64,000 nucleotides of DNA from Bacteroidetes bacterium SW_9_63_38. GTDB taxonomy: Bacteria; Bacteroidota; Rhodothermia; Rhodothermales; Salinibacteraceae. The notes below the pieces were generated by a model. It was not told the origin of the DNA, ran no database searches, and saw nothing but the letters and a program-made list of their open reading frames with translations. How positions within the stretch are numbered: the first letter of the stretch is position 1; the number at the start of each line of letters is the position of its first letter. The stretch spans positions 62,001 to 126,000 of the forward strand of contig PXUA01000006.1 in assembly GCA_003022435.1 (NCBI GenBank), written 5' to 3'. Shown here one piece after another: positions 25,607 through 35,014 of this stretch. Both the position numbers and the translations under genes were made by a program.

Positions 25607-26083
25607 ATGAGCGACGACGGCCCCAGCATCAACGTCACCCGCGGCAAGCGGGCGGACAAAGAGAAAAAAAGCAAACAGGCGCAGTCGGGCAGCGACCTGC
25701 CGGGCGCGATGGAGATGGCGTCGGGCCTGGCACAGCGGGCCCGTGAGATGTGGCTGGCGGGCCTCGGGGCGCTGTCGGTGGTCGAGGAGGCCGGCACGCA
25801 GGTGTTCGACGCGCTTGTGGAGGAGGGAAAGTCCTGGGAGGAGCAGCGCCGCAAGCAGCAGAAGCAGACCGCGGAGCAGGTGAAGAACATCACCGAGGAG
25901 GGGACCCAGGCGGTGGAGGCCGTGGAAGAGCGCGTGCGCAACGAGGTCAACAACGCCCTACGCCGCATCGGCGTGCCCCACCGCGACGACATTGACGAGC
26001 TGCGCCATCAGGTGGATGCCCTCTCCGAGAAGATGGAGCAGCTCGCCGACGCGATTGCCGAACAGCAGGACGGCGACGCGTAG
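25607..26083 (+). CDS. phasin family protein
   Basis: A 158-residue protein of the phasin/PhaI type that coats polyhydroxyalkanoate granules. After a polar, Lys-rich N-terminus, the conserved part is AREMWLAGLGALSVVEEAGT followed by VFDALVEEGKSWEEQRRKQ. A long amphipathic helix then ends in a coiled coil (DIDELRHQVDALSEKMEQL), which may mediate oligomerisation. Met 25607 is chosen because the upstream frame is translated spacer repeat. Its presence implies that the organism accumulates PHA. Confidence 0.82.
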   Translation: MSDDGPSINVTRGKRADKEKKSKQAQSGSDLPGAMEMASGLAQRAREMWLAGLGALSVVEEAGTQVFDALVEEGKSWEEQRRKQQKQTAEQVKNITEEGTQAVEAVEERVRNEVNNALRRIGVPHRDDIDELRHQVDALSEKMEQLADAIAEQQDGDA

Positions 26084-26147
26084 CGGAGGCGTTTCCAGGC
26101 GAAAATGTCTTGCGATGTACCGGTCCAACGAAATTTCCTCTTCCTAA

Positions 26148-26178
26148 GACGTTATAACGTTGAACGTTTCAACGTTTA
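26148..26178. repeat. AACGTT word-repeat block
   Basis: GACGTTATAACGTTGAACG continues into TTTCAACGTTTA, a near-palindromic series of AACGTT words between two convergent genes. Related blocks are at 15708 and 20479. Confidence 0.7.
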
Positions 26179-26220
26179 TCCGTTTGGGACCGGATTGGTT
26201 TTGGGCTAATGGCTCCGGTC

Positions 26221-26255
26221 GCACACACGCACAAACGCCCACACCCACACACGCA
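26221..26255. repeat. CA-rich track next to a stop codon
   Basis: Variants of CACACACGCACAAACGCCCA run directly downstream of the WS/DGAT stop codon, so that gene's mRNA ends in GTGTGGGTGTGGGCGTTTG-like sequence. A similar track follows ridA at 38863. Confidence 0.6.
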
Positions 26256-27632
26256 TCACCCGGACAGCAGCTCGTCGGCCAGCTTCTCGAACTCTCGCTC
26301 GAAGCCCTCGACGAGCGCGTCGGGGTCGGGCACGAGGTGGGCGTCGCAGGCAATGCCGAGCCGCACGTCGCCGTTGTAGCTGAAGACGCTGACACCCATC
26401 CCGATACCGCCGGCGCGCGGGACCCACGGCATCACGTTCTGGACGCGGCAGTCCTTCATGTGGAACTGCTCCTGCGGCCCGGGCACGTTGGTCATTACGA
26501 CGCTGGCCTTTCTGCTGAAGAGCTGCACCGCCTGGGCTTCCAGTTCCGCCGGGAAGCGGCCCAGCGTTTCGAGCACCCCGAACGCCGCTACCGCCTCCGA
26601 GGAGCACTTGATCTCGCCCATTTGTTCCTGGACGTTCAGCACGCGTTCGATCCGGTCGTTGATTCCGATCGGAAAGTCGAGGTATACGAGCCCGAAGCGG
26701 TTGCCCAGCTCGAAGGCCTTTTCCATCGGGCGCAGGTTGACTGGGAGCAGGGCCCGCACCATGACGCCCTCCGTCGGCTCGTCGTGGCGCTGCAGGTAGT
26801 GCCGGAGCGCCCCCGCCACCGCCGCCAGAAGGATGTCGTTCACCTTCGCGTCGAGGGGCTCGGCCATGCGCTTGATGGTGGCGAGGTCGACCGGGTCCGA
26901 CCACGTCGCCTTCTGCGCCACCTTGAGGTCGCCCTTGAACACCGTGTCGGAGTCGGAGCCAAGGAGGGCCAGCCTTGAGAGGGCCGCGCCCAGGCTCATG
27001 CCCTGCTTGGCCCGGTGAAAGGCGTGGGACGGATTGACGAGGGATTCGGTGCCTTCGGCCAGAAGGCGTTGGCCGGTCGAGACCGTGTCTTTGACTGTAT
27101 TCCATGCCCCTCGAAGCGCGCCGGGGAGAAACGAATCCGAGTCCGTCGAGTCGCCCGGAATCCGGTCCGGGTCGAAGTGCTCGTCGGTCAGCGACAGCAG
27201 CACCTGCACCAGCGCGATGCCGTCGCCGATGCAGTGGTGAATGCGGGCGATGATGGCGCTGCCGCCCTGGTAGTCCTCAATCAGCTCCATGTCCCAGAGC
27301 GGCTTGGCGCGGTCGAGGGGCCGGCTCATCAGCGCACTGACCCGCTCTTTGAGTTCCGCCCGTCCAGCCTCGCCCGGCAGGGCCGACCGGCGCACGTGCT
27401 GGTCGAGGTCGAAGTTGGGGTCGACCTCCCAGTGGGGCGTGCCGTTCGTGTCGCGCACCCGCTGCCGGAACCGCAGGAAGCCCAGCAGCCGCTCCGCAAT
27501 CAGTTCCCTGAACGTCGCGAGCTCCATCCGGTCCTCCAGCACCAGCACCGACGTGATGGTCATCAGATTCGTCGGGTCGTCCATGCGCAGCCAGGCGGCG
27601 TCGATGCCGGACAGCGGTTCGTGGGCCTTCAT
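26256..27632 (-). CDS. wax ester synthase/diacylglycerol acyltransferase
   Basis: A 458-residue WS/DGAT enzyme, which esterifies fatty acyl-CoA to a fatty alcohol or diacylglycerol to make storage lipid. The start MKAHEPLSGIDAAWLRMDD is typical. The catalytic HHxxxDG motif is HHCIGDG (H132, H133, D137, G138). Further family motifs are PLDRAKPLWDMELIE, the central NLRPMEKAFELGNRFG and VVMTNVPGPQEQF near the C-terminus. The frame is open upstream to 27704, but that part is hydrophobic and not family-like. The enzyme probably acts at the membrane-oil body interface. Confidence 0.9.
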   Translation of the reverse strand: MKAHEPLSGIDAAWLRMDDPTNLMTITSVLVLEDRMELATFRELIAERLLGFLRFRQRVRDTNGTPHWEVDPNFDLDQHVRRSALPGEAGRAELKERVSALMSRPLDRAKPLWDMELIEDYQGGSAIIARIHHCIGDGIALVQVLLSLTDEHFDPDRIPGDSTDSDSFLPGALRGAWNTVKDTVSTGQRLLAEGTESLVNPSHAFHRAKQGMSLGAALSRLALLGSDSDTVFKGDLKVAQKATWSDPVDLATIKRMAEPLDAKVNDILLAAVAGALRHYLQRHDEPTEGVMVRALLPVNLRPMEKAFELGNRFGLVYLDFPIGINDRIERVLNVQEQMGEIKCSSEAVAAFGVLETLGRFPAELEAQAVQLFSRKASVVMTNVPGPQEQFHMKDCRVQNVMPWVPRAGGIGMGVSVFSYNGDVRLGIACDAHLVPDPDALVEGFEREFEKLADELLSG

Positions 27633-27922
27633 AACGGGGACAGGACGGGCAAAAGGCAGGACGACGGGGAACAAGAAGGTCCGGGCCGGGGCGGACAGAG
27701 TCAAGAAATGGGCTGTTCAAGCAGGGCGATCGCATGTTGGAACGCGTTCGGAAAAGCAGGAGGCACTGTTGCCGTTCATTGACCCATCGGCCCGAGATGA
27801 ATGGACGCCTGGAGGCAAGAACGCTTTGCGCTACCGCCTTCCTGTACTCATCATAGAGCAAGAAGGAATTGCCCTGGCTGTTCGGGCTCGGGCAATGTGT
27901 GATCGGTGGTGCCAGGCTGGGA

Positions 27923-29059
27923 CTACGGGCTGGAGGAAGCAGACTGGACGCGGAAGAGCAGTTCGTCGATCCCGTACACGAGGAGTCCCGCGGTGGTGAC
28001 CACCGTGAGGGTCGGGGCGGGCGCCCGGATGATGAGGCCGCCGATGATGCCGAGGACGGCCCCCAGGTACTTGATGTAATTGAGCTGCTCGTTGGTGGTG
28101 CGGCGGAGCAGCATTTCGAGTTGTTGCTCGTCGTAGGCCCGCACGTTCTCGAAAATGATCCGCTCCACGTCGAGCGTGCCGACAAGGCGGAGGATGAGCC
28201 GGCTCAGCAGGTCCTCGATGGCGTCGCCGTGGCGGTCGAGGTGGGCGGGCAGGCGGTCGAGCATCGGGCCGACGGTCTGGGGCAGGCGGCGCGTGGCTTG
28301 ACGGAGGCGGGCCTGGAAGTCCGCTTCGCTGAAGAGGCGATAGGCGCTGAGGGCCACGCCCGGGAGGCCCTCGGCGTTCTGTTCCATCTGCTCGGCGGTA
28401 AAGTCGGCGATGCGGTCCTGGACCGCAGGCGTCGAGAGCACGTCCCGGAGCACGGTGCGGAGGAGGGTCTTGAGCTCGGCTCGCACCTCGTCGTCGGTCA
28501 CCACGTCGCCCATCATGGCCACCAGCAGGTCGCGGTACTGCGCCGCAAGGCCGCTCTCCCGGATTTTCTGGATGATGATGCGCTTGTTGATAAGCTCCTC
28601 GCTCACGGCCTGGGCGAGGCGGTAGGCCACCCGTTCTCGCTGGGAGGGCACGAGGCCCTGGCCCACGATGGGGCGCTCCTGGCGCGGCCGGAAGAGCATC
28701 GTGATCGCGAGCCAGTTGGTCCCGAACCCGATGAGGCCGCTCACGGTGGTGTAGCGCAATAGATTCTCTAATCCAATCGCGTACCCGGCCACGGAGACAG
28801 TGACGCCGGGAAAATCCCAGGCGAACGACACAGCGAAGGTGACGGCCAGAATCCACGGCGTTACGCGGAGCAGCGGCAACCAGCGGGCGTAGCTCCCGGT
28901 CCGCTTGGGGGGCTCCTCGATGGCCGGGCCCCCGTCGCTGCCTTCCGGCAGGTGGTGGGACACCGTCGCAACAATTCGGTCGCGGAGACGAGCAAAGGGC
29001 GAGGGCGATGCCTCCGACGAAGAAGGGGAGGACGCGTTCGAAGACGGATCGTCGGGCAT
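27923..29059 (-). CDS. DUF445 family membrane protein
   Basis: A 378-residue protein with a Ser/Pro-rich N-terminus, two membrane segments (about 65-85 and 95-115), the DUF445 signature VSGLIGFGTNWLAITMLFRP with QGLVPSQRERVA, a long helical periplasmic or cytoplasmic part, and a final pair of membrane segments (YLGAVLGIIGGLII, and LTVVTTAGLLVYGIDELLF). The family is widespread but has no settled function. It starts 23 bp after the mlaD stop and is probably the last gene of that operon, hinting at a role in envelope lipid homeostasis. Confidence 0.85.
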   Translation of the reverse strand: MPDDPSSNASSPSSSEASPSPFARLRDRIVATVSHHLPEGSDGGPAIEEPPKRTGSYARWLPLLRVTPWILAVTFAVSFAWDFPGVTVSVAGYAIGLENLLRYTTVSGLIGFGTNWLAITMLFRPRQERPIVGQGLVPSQRERVAYRLAQAVSEELINKRIIIQKIRESGLAAQYRDLLVAMMGDVVTDDEVRAELKTLLRTVLRDVLSTPAVQDRIADFTAEQMEQNAEGLPGVALSAYRLFSEADFQARLRQATRRLPQTVGPMLDRLPAHLDRHGDAIEDLLSRLILRLVGTLDVERIIFENVRAYDEQQLEMLLRRTTNEQLNYIKYLGAVLGIIGGLIIRAPAPTLTVVTTAGLLVYGIDELLFRVQSASSSP

Positions 29060-29082
29060 GACGGATCAGGCGCGGGATGGGA

Positions 29083-30015
29083 CTAAAACACCTTGACGAG
29101 CGTCATGTCTTCCAGGTATCGGGCGGGGTCGTCCTGGAAGTCGAGGAGCAGGCGATTGGTCTGGGTGGCGGCCGAGTCCAGCTTCATGTAGAGGCTGGGG
29201 TCGTTGATGAGGCGGCCGGCGGTGCCCTCTCCCTGATTGAGCTTGGTGGCGATTCGGTCGAGCTTCGCCGACGTGTTCTGGAACGAGGCCAGGCTCTTGT
29301 TGAGGCGATCCAGCGACGAATTGAGGCGCCGGACCGCCAGGTCGAGCGAGTCGCTGTTCTCACCGGTAAAGGTCTCCAGGTCGCTTGAAACGCCCTCCAG
29401 GTTCCGGATGAGCGTGCGAAGGGTGGACTTCTCGCTCCCGGTGAGGTCGGACAGGTCGCCGCTCATCTTGCGCAGCGAGGACAGCGTGCGACGCAGGTCG
29501 CTGTCGGGATCCTGGAGCAGCCGATTGAGGACGGCGATCGTCGTATTGGCACCGGCGAGCACGCTGTCGGCCTTGCCCGCCAGCGCAGGCGCCCGGGATT
29601 TGAGTTGGCTGATGGCGGAGGTCGATTCCGGCGATTGGAGGGTTGCCCCGGACGCCAGCTGGGGGTTGCCCGTGGGCCCCGGCAAGATGTTGACGTAGAC
29701 GCCGCCGAGGGCGCTGATGCCGGATACCGTGGCCTGGGAGCCCTTCGGCACGTGCGGCCCGCGCTCCAGCGTCATCCGCACGCGCACCGTCTGAGTCTCC
29801 GGATTCAGGCGCACCCCTTCGACTGAGCCGACCTTCACGCCCTTCATGCGCACCGGATTGCCCGAGACGAGGCCGTTGGCGTTGTCGAACTCAGCGTAGA
29901 GCGTGTACGAGCTGCCGAACAGGGGAACGTCCTGAAAGAACCGAATGCCGGCGAAGGCAACGAAGACCGCAATCACGATGGCGGCCCCGACCTTCAGTTC
30001 GTTGCTGTATTGCAT
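29083..30015 (-). CDS. mlaD: MlaD-family (MCE) lipid-transport protein
   Basis: A 310-residue protein with one N-terminal membrane helix (LKVGAAIVIAVFVAFAGIRF) and an MCE domain: YTLYAEFDNANGLVSGNPVR, MKGVKVGSVEGVRL and ATVSGISALGGVYVNILPG. A long helical C-terminus (about 140-300) follows, with heptad-like repeats of the kind that form tunnels or needles in MCE proteins. It binds lipids between the membranes and works with the MlaF ATPase and MlaE permease encoded just upstream (43 bp to mlaF). Confidence 0.92.
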   Translation of the reverse strand: MQYSNELKVGAAIVIAVFVAFAGIRFFQDVPLFGSSYTLYAEFDNANGLVSGNPVRMKGVKVGSVEGVRLNPETQTVRVRMTLERGPHVPKGSQATVSGISALGGVYVNILPGPTGNPQLASGATLQSPESTSAISQLKSRAPALAGKADSVLAGANTTIAVLNRLLQDPDSDLRRTLSSLRKMSGDLSDLTGSEKSTLRTLIRNLEGVSSDLETFTGENSDSLDLAVRRLNSSLDRLNKSLASFQNTSAKLDRIATKLNQGEGTAGRLINDPSLYMKLDSAATQTNRLLLDFQDDPARYLEDMTLVKVF

Positions 30016-30057
30016 GTCGGAGGCGGAGGAGGCGAAGAGAACGCAGGAACGAGGGGG

Positions 30058-30819
30058 TTACGACGATTGCGCGGGTGAGGGGGACCCGATCGTATATTCG
30101 CTGGCTTTGACGAACGAGTTGAGGTGCTGATTCGCGCAGGTGTGGAGCTCTTGCACCGGCCCCACCCATTCGAGATCCTGACCGTGCAGGAATGCGACCC
30201 GGTCGGCCACGTCGAGCACCGAGTGCATGTCGTGCGTCACGAGGACGCTGGTGACGTTCAACTCGTCGGCGAGGTGGTTGATGAGGTCGTTGATGGTATT
30301 GGACGTTTCGGGGTCCAGCCCGCTCGTTGGTTCGTCGTAGAGAATGTACTTCGGTTCCATCGAGATGGAGCGGGCCAGGGCCACCCGCTTCCGCATGCCG
30401 CCGGACAGCTCCGACGGGCGCTTGGGCCCCACGTCCGAGAGACGCACGAGATCGAGGCACTCCTGCACGCGCTCGTTGATCTCGGCGTCGGTTATCGACG
30501 AGAAGTAGCGGAGCGGAAAGGCGATGTTCTCGAAGCTCGACATCGAGTCGAACAGGGCGCCGCCCTGAAACAGCACCCCGAACCGCTTGCGGAGAGCGCG
30601 CAGCTCCTCGTACGAGATACAGCAAAGGTCTTCCCCGTCCACGTAGACGTGGCCGTCGTCCGGCTTCAGCAGGCCCACGAGGTGCTTCATGAGCACGCTT
30701 TTCCCAGAGCCGGAGCGCCCAATGATGGCGAGCTTTTCGCCCCGATGAACGTCGAGCGAGACATCCTCGAGGACCTGAAGCGAGCCGAAGCTCTTCGAAA
30801 TGTTTTTGACTTCGATCAT
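30058..30819 (-). CDS. mlaF: ABC transporter ATPase of an Mla-type lipid system
   Basis: A 253-residue ABC ATPase. It has Walker A GRSGSGKS, Q-loop LFQGGALFDSM, signature ELSGGMRKRV, Walker B YILYDEPTSGLD and H-loop VTHDM. The LFQGGALFDSM stretch is typical of MlaF. Met 30819 (MIEVKNISKSFGS) is chosen as start because the frame upstream overlaps mlaE and reads as low-complexity Ser/Arg sequence. It powers retrograde or anterograde phospholipid movement between membranes with MlaE and MlaD. Confidence 0.93.
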   Translation of the reverse strand: MIEVKNISKSFGSLQVLEDVSLDVHRGEKLAIIGRSGSGKSVLMKHLVGLLKPDDGHVYVDGEDLCCISYEELRALRKRFGVLFQGGALFDSMSSFENIAFPLRYFSSITDAEINERVQECLDLVRLSDVGPKRPSELSGGMRKRVALARSISMEPKYILYDEPTSGLDPETSNTINDLINHLADELNVTSVLVTHDMHSVLDVADRVAFLHGQDLEWVGPVQELHTCANQHLNSFVKASEYTIGSPSPAQSS

Positions 30820-30943
30820 CGAGACGACCAGAGGGCGGATCGGGGGATCGACACGTGGAGGCACCGTCCATTCAGGGAACGCAACGAGCGTTCTATACGC
30901 CCGCGACACGAAACCTATCCGTCGCACCCACCGAGGCGGGCAG

Positions 30944-31792
30944 CTACAGGAGCGCCATGGCGACGAGGAGGTCGGCGACGAGGATGAAGACACAGCTCAG
31001 CACGGCGGCCTGCGTGGTGCTGTCACCCACCCCCACAGCGCCGCCGCCGGTGTAGTAGCCCTTGTAGCAGGCAATCGAGGTCACGATAAAGCCGAAGGCG
31101 ACCGACTTGACGAAGCCGATCAACGGGTCGAGCAACTGAAAAAACTGGCGGGCTCCATCCAAAAACTCGGTTGCACTCAGGAAGCCGCCGATGTGTCCAG
31201 TAAAGACGCCGGTGCCGATGCCGACGGTGCAGGAGACAACGTACAGTATTGGAAACATGACTATCCCTGCCAGGACGCGCGGAAGCACCAGAAAGCCGAC
31301 CGAGTTGAGCCCCATGACTTCCAGCGCGTCGATCTGCTCAGATACGCGCATCGTCCCGAGTTCCGCCGCGATTCGCGCGCCCACGCGCCCAGATAGAATG
31401 AAGCCGGCCACCACCACGCCCAGCTCCAGCATGATGGACGGGGCCACGATGGAGCCGATGATCGACTCTGGGATGAAGGGCGTCTCCAGCTGATAGGCCG
31501 TCTGCACGGTGAGCACAGCGCCGGAGAAGGCGGCGGCCAGCGCGACAATGGGGATCGAGTCGATGCCGATCCGGACCATCTGGATGAAAAGATTCTTCCA
31601 GTACATCCGGAACTCGTCGATCGACGCAAAGGCCCGGCCCATCAGAATGGCGTACCGGCCGAGGGCGCGGAGCGGGGATAGGAGGGAGTCGAGCAACGCG
31701 AACGCAGCAGTCTGATGAGCAAGGCCGGTGACGGGTCGGGACAACTGGCGTCCCACATGCGTATTCCATTCTGCACGGCGCGTAATGCACAT
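30944..31792 (-). CDS. mlaE: MlaE-family permease
   Basis: A 282-residue membrane permease. The MlaE core contains FIQMVRIGIDSIPIVALAAA, SGAVLTVQTAYQLE, the conserved PSIMLELGVVVAGFILSGRV, GARIAAELGTMRVSEQIDAL and the final membrane helix ending VALL-like LLVAMALL. The first 30 residues precede the family's usual beginning, so translation may start later. It lies first in a minus-strand mlaE-mlaF-mlaD-DUF445 operon and is divergent from radA, with 104 bp shared promoter space. Confidence 0.92.
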   Translation of the reverse strand: MCITRRAEWNTHVGRQLSRPVTGLAHQTAAFALLDSLLSPLRALGRYAILMGRAFASIDEFRMYWKNLFIQMVRIGIDSIPIVALAAAFSGAVLTVQTAYQLETPFIPESIIGSIVAPSIMLELGVVVAGFILSGRVGARIAAELGTMRVSEQIDALEVMGLNSVGFLVLPRVLAGIVMFPILYVVSCTVGIGTGVFTGHIGGFLSATEFLDGARQFFQLLDPLIGFVKSVAFGFIVTSIACYKGYYTGGGAVGVGDSTTQAAVLSCVFILVADLLVAMALL

Positions 31793-31896
31793 GCGGTCCG
31801 TTGGCCAAGTTCCTGGAATGAGCCGGCGGGGCGCGTGATGCCGGTGCAGGTCCGTCCGGTGGTGTTTTCCTGCGAATCTGTTTCCCCAATCGTTTC

Positions 31897-33279
31897 ATGG
31901 CGACTTCCGATCCCCGATACGTCTGTCAGGAATGTGGGCACGAGGCCCACAAGTGGATGGGCAAGTGCGCCGGGTGTGGCGCATGGAATACGCTGGTGCG
32001 GGAGGAGGCCCCCGAGGACGTGGAGGCGCAGGTGCCGGACCTTACCTCCAACGCCCAGAACAACAACGGCACGTCCGACTACGGCGCGCCCGAACGGCTC
32101 ACGGAGGTAACGATGGAGGGCGACGCTCGCCTCCACACCGGCATCGAGGAGCTCGACCGCGTCATGGGCGGGGGCATCATGCAGGGCTCCTTCAGCCTCA
32201 TCGCGGGGGACCCCGGCATCGGCAAGAGTACGCTCATGACCGAGCTGGCCGGCTACCTGCCCGCGAGTGACATCCTCTACGTGACCGGCGAGGAATCGAA
32301 GCGGCAGGTGAAGTTGCGCGCCCAGCGTCTGGGGATCGATTCCGAAAACCTGTACTTGCTGGCGGAAACGAACGTGCAGCAAATCGCCGACGCGGTCGAC
32401 GAGGTCGGTCCGGATCTGCTGGTGGTCGACTCGATCCAGAGCATTTACCGCCCCGACCTGTCGAGTGCACCCGGGTCGGTAAGCCAGGTCCGCGAGAGCA
32501 CCGCCTCGCTGCTCAAGCTCACGAAGGAGCAGGAGTTCTCGACGTTTCTGGTGGGACACGTCACCAAGAAGGGCACCATCGCCGGGCCGCGCGTGCTGGA
32601 GCACATGGTGGACACCGTCCTCTACTTCGAGGGCGACCAGCACCACGCCTATCGCATTCTGCGTAGCGTCAAGAACCGGTTCGGCGCCGCCAACGAGATC
32701 GGCGTCTTCCAGATGCGCGAAGACGGCCTCCACGAGGTGCCCAATCCCAGTGAGTTGTTTCTCTCGGAGCGCGGCTACGGCGTGAGCGGCTCAACGGTCG
32801 TCTGCTCGCTAGAAGGCACGCGGCCGATCCTCGTCGAAATCCAGGCACTGGTGACGCCCACCTCCTACAATACCCCGCAGCGCACCGTCACCGGCTTCCC
32901 GTCGCAGCGCCTACAGATGCTGCTGGCGGTGCTGGAAAAGCGCTCGGGCCTCGCCTTCAGCGACTACGACGTATTCGTAAATGTGGCCGGCGGCGTAACG
33001 CTCGACGAGCCCGCTGTGGACCTGGGCGTGGCGATGGCGGCGGCGTCTTCCTTCCGCGACATTCCCGCCGACACCGGCTCGGTGCTCATCGGCGAAGTGG
33101 GTCTGGGGGGCGAGATTCGCACCGTCAGCCAGATCGAGCCGCGCCTCAAGGAGGCGGCCAAGCTCGGGTTCGACCGCGCCGTGGTGCCGGAGAACAACCT
33201 CGACCGCATCGCGGGCGACTACGACCTCGACGTGACCGGCGTCGGCAAGCTGAAGGGCGTGGTCGACATGGTGCTGTAG
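31897..33279 (+). CDS. radA: DNA repair protein RadA
   Basis: A 460-residue RecA-like helicase that drives branch migration in recombination. The N-terminal zinc finger is YVCQECGHEAHKWMGKCAGC (four Cys), the Walker A is AGDPGIGKSTL, the RadA-specific motif is SVKNRFGAANEIG, and the C-terminal Lon-like P-domain contains VNVAGGVTLDEPAVDLGVA and IGEVGLGGEIRTV. All parts are intact and length is normal. It ends 7 bp from the convergent PIN-domain gene. Confidence 0.96.
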   Translation: MATSDPRYVCQECGHEAHKWMGKCAGCGAWNTLVREEAPEDVEAQVPDLTSNAQNNNGTSDYGAPERLTEVTMEGDARLHTGIEELDRVMGGGIMQGSFSLIAGDPGIGKSTLMTELAGYLPASDILYVTGEESKRQVKLRAQRLGIDSENLYLLAETNVQQIADAVDEVGPDLLVVDSIQSIYRPDLSSAPGSVSQVRESTASLLKLTKEQEFSTFLVGHVTKKGTIAGPRVLEHMVDTVLYFEGDQHHAYRILRSVKNRFGAANEIGVFQMREDGLHEVPNPSELFLSERGYGVSGSTVVCSLEGTRPILVEIQALVTPTSYNTPQRTVTGFPSQRLQMLLAVLEKRSGLAFSDYDVFVNVAGGVTLDEPAVDLGVAMAAASSFRDIPADTGSVLIGEVGLGGEIRTVSQIEPRLKEAAKLGFDRAVVPENNLDRIAGDYDLDVTGVGKLKGVVDMVL

Positions 33280-33285
33280 CCCCGA

Positions 33286-33732
33286 TCAAGGGGGAAGAAC
33301 GACCAGTTGAGTCGGCGCCTTCGGAGACATCCGTCGAAAATCCCGGACGTTGAATGTCGCCAGCTCGGCAGCGTCGACCCGCTCAGCTCCAGCCACGTGA
33401 AGCGCGTCGTATACGGCTCCACTCGAAAGGTCATGTTCAACCATCCGATTGATCGCGTTCTTGTAGTCTTCTACCCGGAGGTCTACGATCTGTAGGAGAT
33501 CAGAGATGCGATCCGTCAAGGCCGCTGCCTCCTTCGGTCCGTGTTGGGGGCGACTCGGAAGAGCTGTTATGGTCGCGAAAAACTCCGCCAAGGCGTGGGT
33601 CGCAATGGCGCCACGTGCACGGTCGTCCCGAACTGCCTCCAGGTACGATCGAGCTTCCTGATGAGACGGCAAATCTTCGATCACCGCCCGGACGAGAACC
33701 GACGTGTCGAGAAAGACATCGGGCACGCTCAT
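33286..33732 (-). CDS. PIN-domain toxin (VapC-like)
   Basis: A 148-residue PIN-domain ribonuclease. Acidic residues that bind the metal are in DVFLDTSVLV (first Asp), ALAEFFATI (Glu), AVYDALHVAGAE (Asp) and TFNVRDF. Such toxins cut tRNA or rRNA. Its start overlaps the stop of the AbrB-type gene by 4 bp (ATGA), the usual arrangement with the antitoxin first. Confidence 0.87.
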   Translation of the reverse strand: MSVPDVFLDTSVLVRAVIEDLPSHQEARSYLEAVRDDRARGAIATHALAEFFATITALPSRPQHGPKEAAALTDRISDLLQIVDLRVEDYKNAINRMVEHDLSSGAVYDALHVAGAERVDAAELATFNVRDFRRMSPKAPTQLVVLPP

Positions 33733-34019
33733 TCGTCCGAGTGATTGTCCGTGTCGGAGTCGAGGTCCGAGATTTTGCTCGTCCGAGCAGTCCGCACGTC
33801 GTCAATGACCGACTGTATGTCTACGTCGGCGGGAACCTCCGCCGTAGAGATGAGAAGTCCGTCGCGCTCCTCCAGAACGGCTTGCTCCCCAATCGGCTTC
33901 AGAACGAGCCGCCCGTCTTCCACCGCAATGGCGAGTTCGGTGCCGGCCCCGATGCCCAAACGGTCGCGCAGGGACTGCGGAACGGCGATCCGGCCGTGTT
34001 CGTCGAGCGTAACTTCCAT
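33729..34019 (-). CDS. AbrB/MazE-type antitoxin
   Basis: A 96-residue swapped-hairpin DNA-binding protein. The N-terminal AbrB-like part is MEVTLDEHGRIAVPQSLRD followed by RLGIGAGTELAIAVEDGRLV. The C-terminal 40 residues are acidic and likely wrap the PIN toxin. It probably also represses its own promoter. The 4-bp overlap with the toxin gene indicates a cotranscribed toxin-antitoxin operon. Confidence 0.87.
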   Translation of the reverse strand: MEVTLDEHGRIAVPQSLRDRLGIGAGTELAIAVEDGRLVLKPIGEQAVLEERDGLLISTAEVPADVDIQSVIDDVRTARTSKISDLDSDTDNHSDE

Positions 34020-34367
34020 GCCGAGAGACGACTGTTGATAAAAAATCTCGTCAACGTTCCTACGTCATCGCCGACAACGGAGGTTCCCGCACCGGGTCGG
34101 TAGGCCATTTTTGTCACTACCGACGCCGGACTGGTGACCGAGGTCGCTTGACTGGACCACAGGCCGACCGTTTTGCCTGGAATCGCACCCGCGCAGCCCT
34201 TGCCCCGAACGGATCGGGAGGCTGGACGTACCCCTTTTCTGATGAGAGTCCCAAACCGGAATGCATTCGAGCAGCGAACAGCGACATAATAATCGGGCAG
34301 GGGGGCTCGTTGTCTCCGTACCATGCTCGCTCACAAATTCGGCCGTGTTCACTGAGTAGGATCGCGC
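34020..34367. other. 350-bp divergent intergenic region
   Basis: No gene is seen. It separates the toxin-antitoxin operon (minus) and the sigma-factor operon (plus) and should contain both promoters. I cannot identify specific elements. Confidence 0.4.
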
Positions 34368-34967
34368 ATGCAGTCAACAGACGAGGAACTGGTGAGCTCC
34401 TACCTGGAGGAGGGCGACGATCACGCCTTCCGCCAACTGGTGGAGCGGCACCGGGACCGTATCTTCGGCTACCTCATGGGCATGGTGAAAGACCGCGCGG
34501 TGGCCAACGACATTTTTCAGGACACGTTCGTCCGCGTCATCGACGCAATGCAGGACGGCTCGTACTCCCAGCAGGGGAAGTGGCTGAGCTGGGTCATGAG
34601 CATCGCCCGAAACGCGGCCATCGACCACATCCGCAAGCAGAAAAAGTGGGCCGACATGCCGCACGAGCCGGACGAGGGCCGTTCCTTCTGGGAAACGCTG
34701 GAGGACGAGGCGCCCTCCGCCGACGAGGAGCTGCACCGGGCGGAGCAGCGAGAGTGGCTCGACAAACACATTGAGCAGCTCTCGCCGGAGCAGCGTGAGG
34801 TGTTGCTCTTGAGGCAGGAGACGGACCTCACGTTTCGGGAGATTGCCGAGCTTCAGGACGTGTCCATCAACACCGCCCTGGGCCGCATGCGCTACGCCCT
34901 CAAGAACCTGCGCGAGATGATGAAGAAGTCCGACAAGACCTCCCTGGCCGGAACGCCCGACGCCTGA
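34368..34967 (+). CDS. ECF-type RNA polymerase sigma factor
   Basis: A 199-residue sigma-70 family factor with only regions 2 and 4. Region 2 contains FRQLVERHRDRIFGYLMGMV and NDIFQDTFVRVID, with the promoter-melting part WVMSIARNAAIDHIRKQKKW. Region 4 is LSPEQREVLLLRQETDLTFR followed by EIAELQDVSINTALGRMRYA. The next gene, 48 bp downstream, encodes a single-pass protein that looks like its anti-sigma factor. The signal sensed is unknown. Confidence 0.92.
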   Translation: MQSTDEELVSSYLEEGDDHAFRQLVERHRDRIFGYLMGMVKDRAVANDIFQDTFVRVIDAMQDGSYSQQGKWLSWVMSIARNAAIDHIRKQKKWADMPHEPDEGRSFWETLEDEAPSADEELHRAEQREWLDKHIEQLSPEQREVLLLRQETDLTFREIAELQDVSINTALGRMRYALKNLREMMKKSDKTSLAGTPDA

Positions 34968-35014
34968 GGGGACACTCGGTTCGTCATTTCCTGGACGATT
35001 CAACTGTAGCATCT

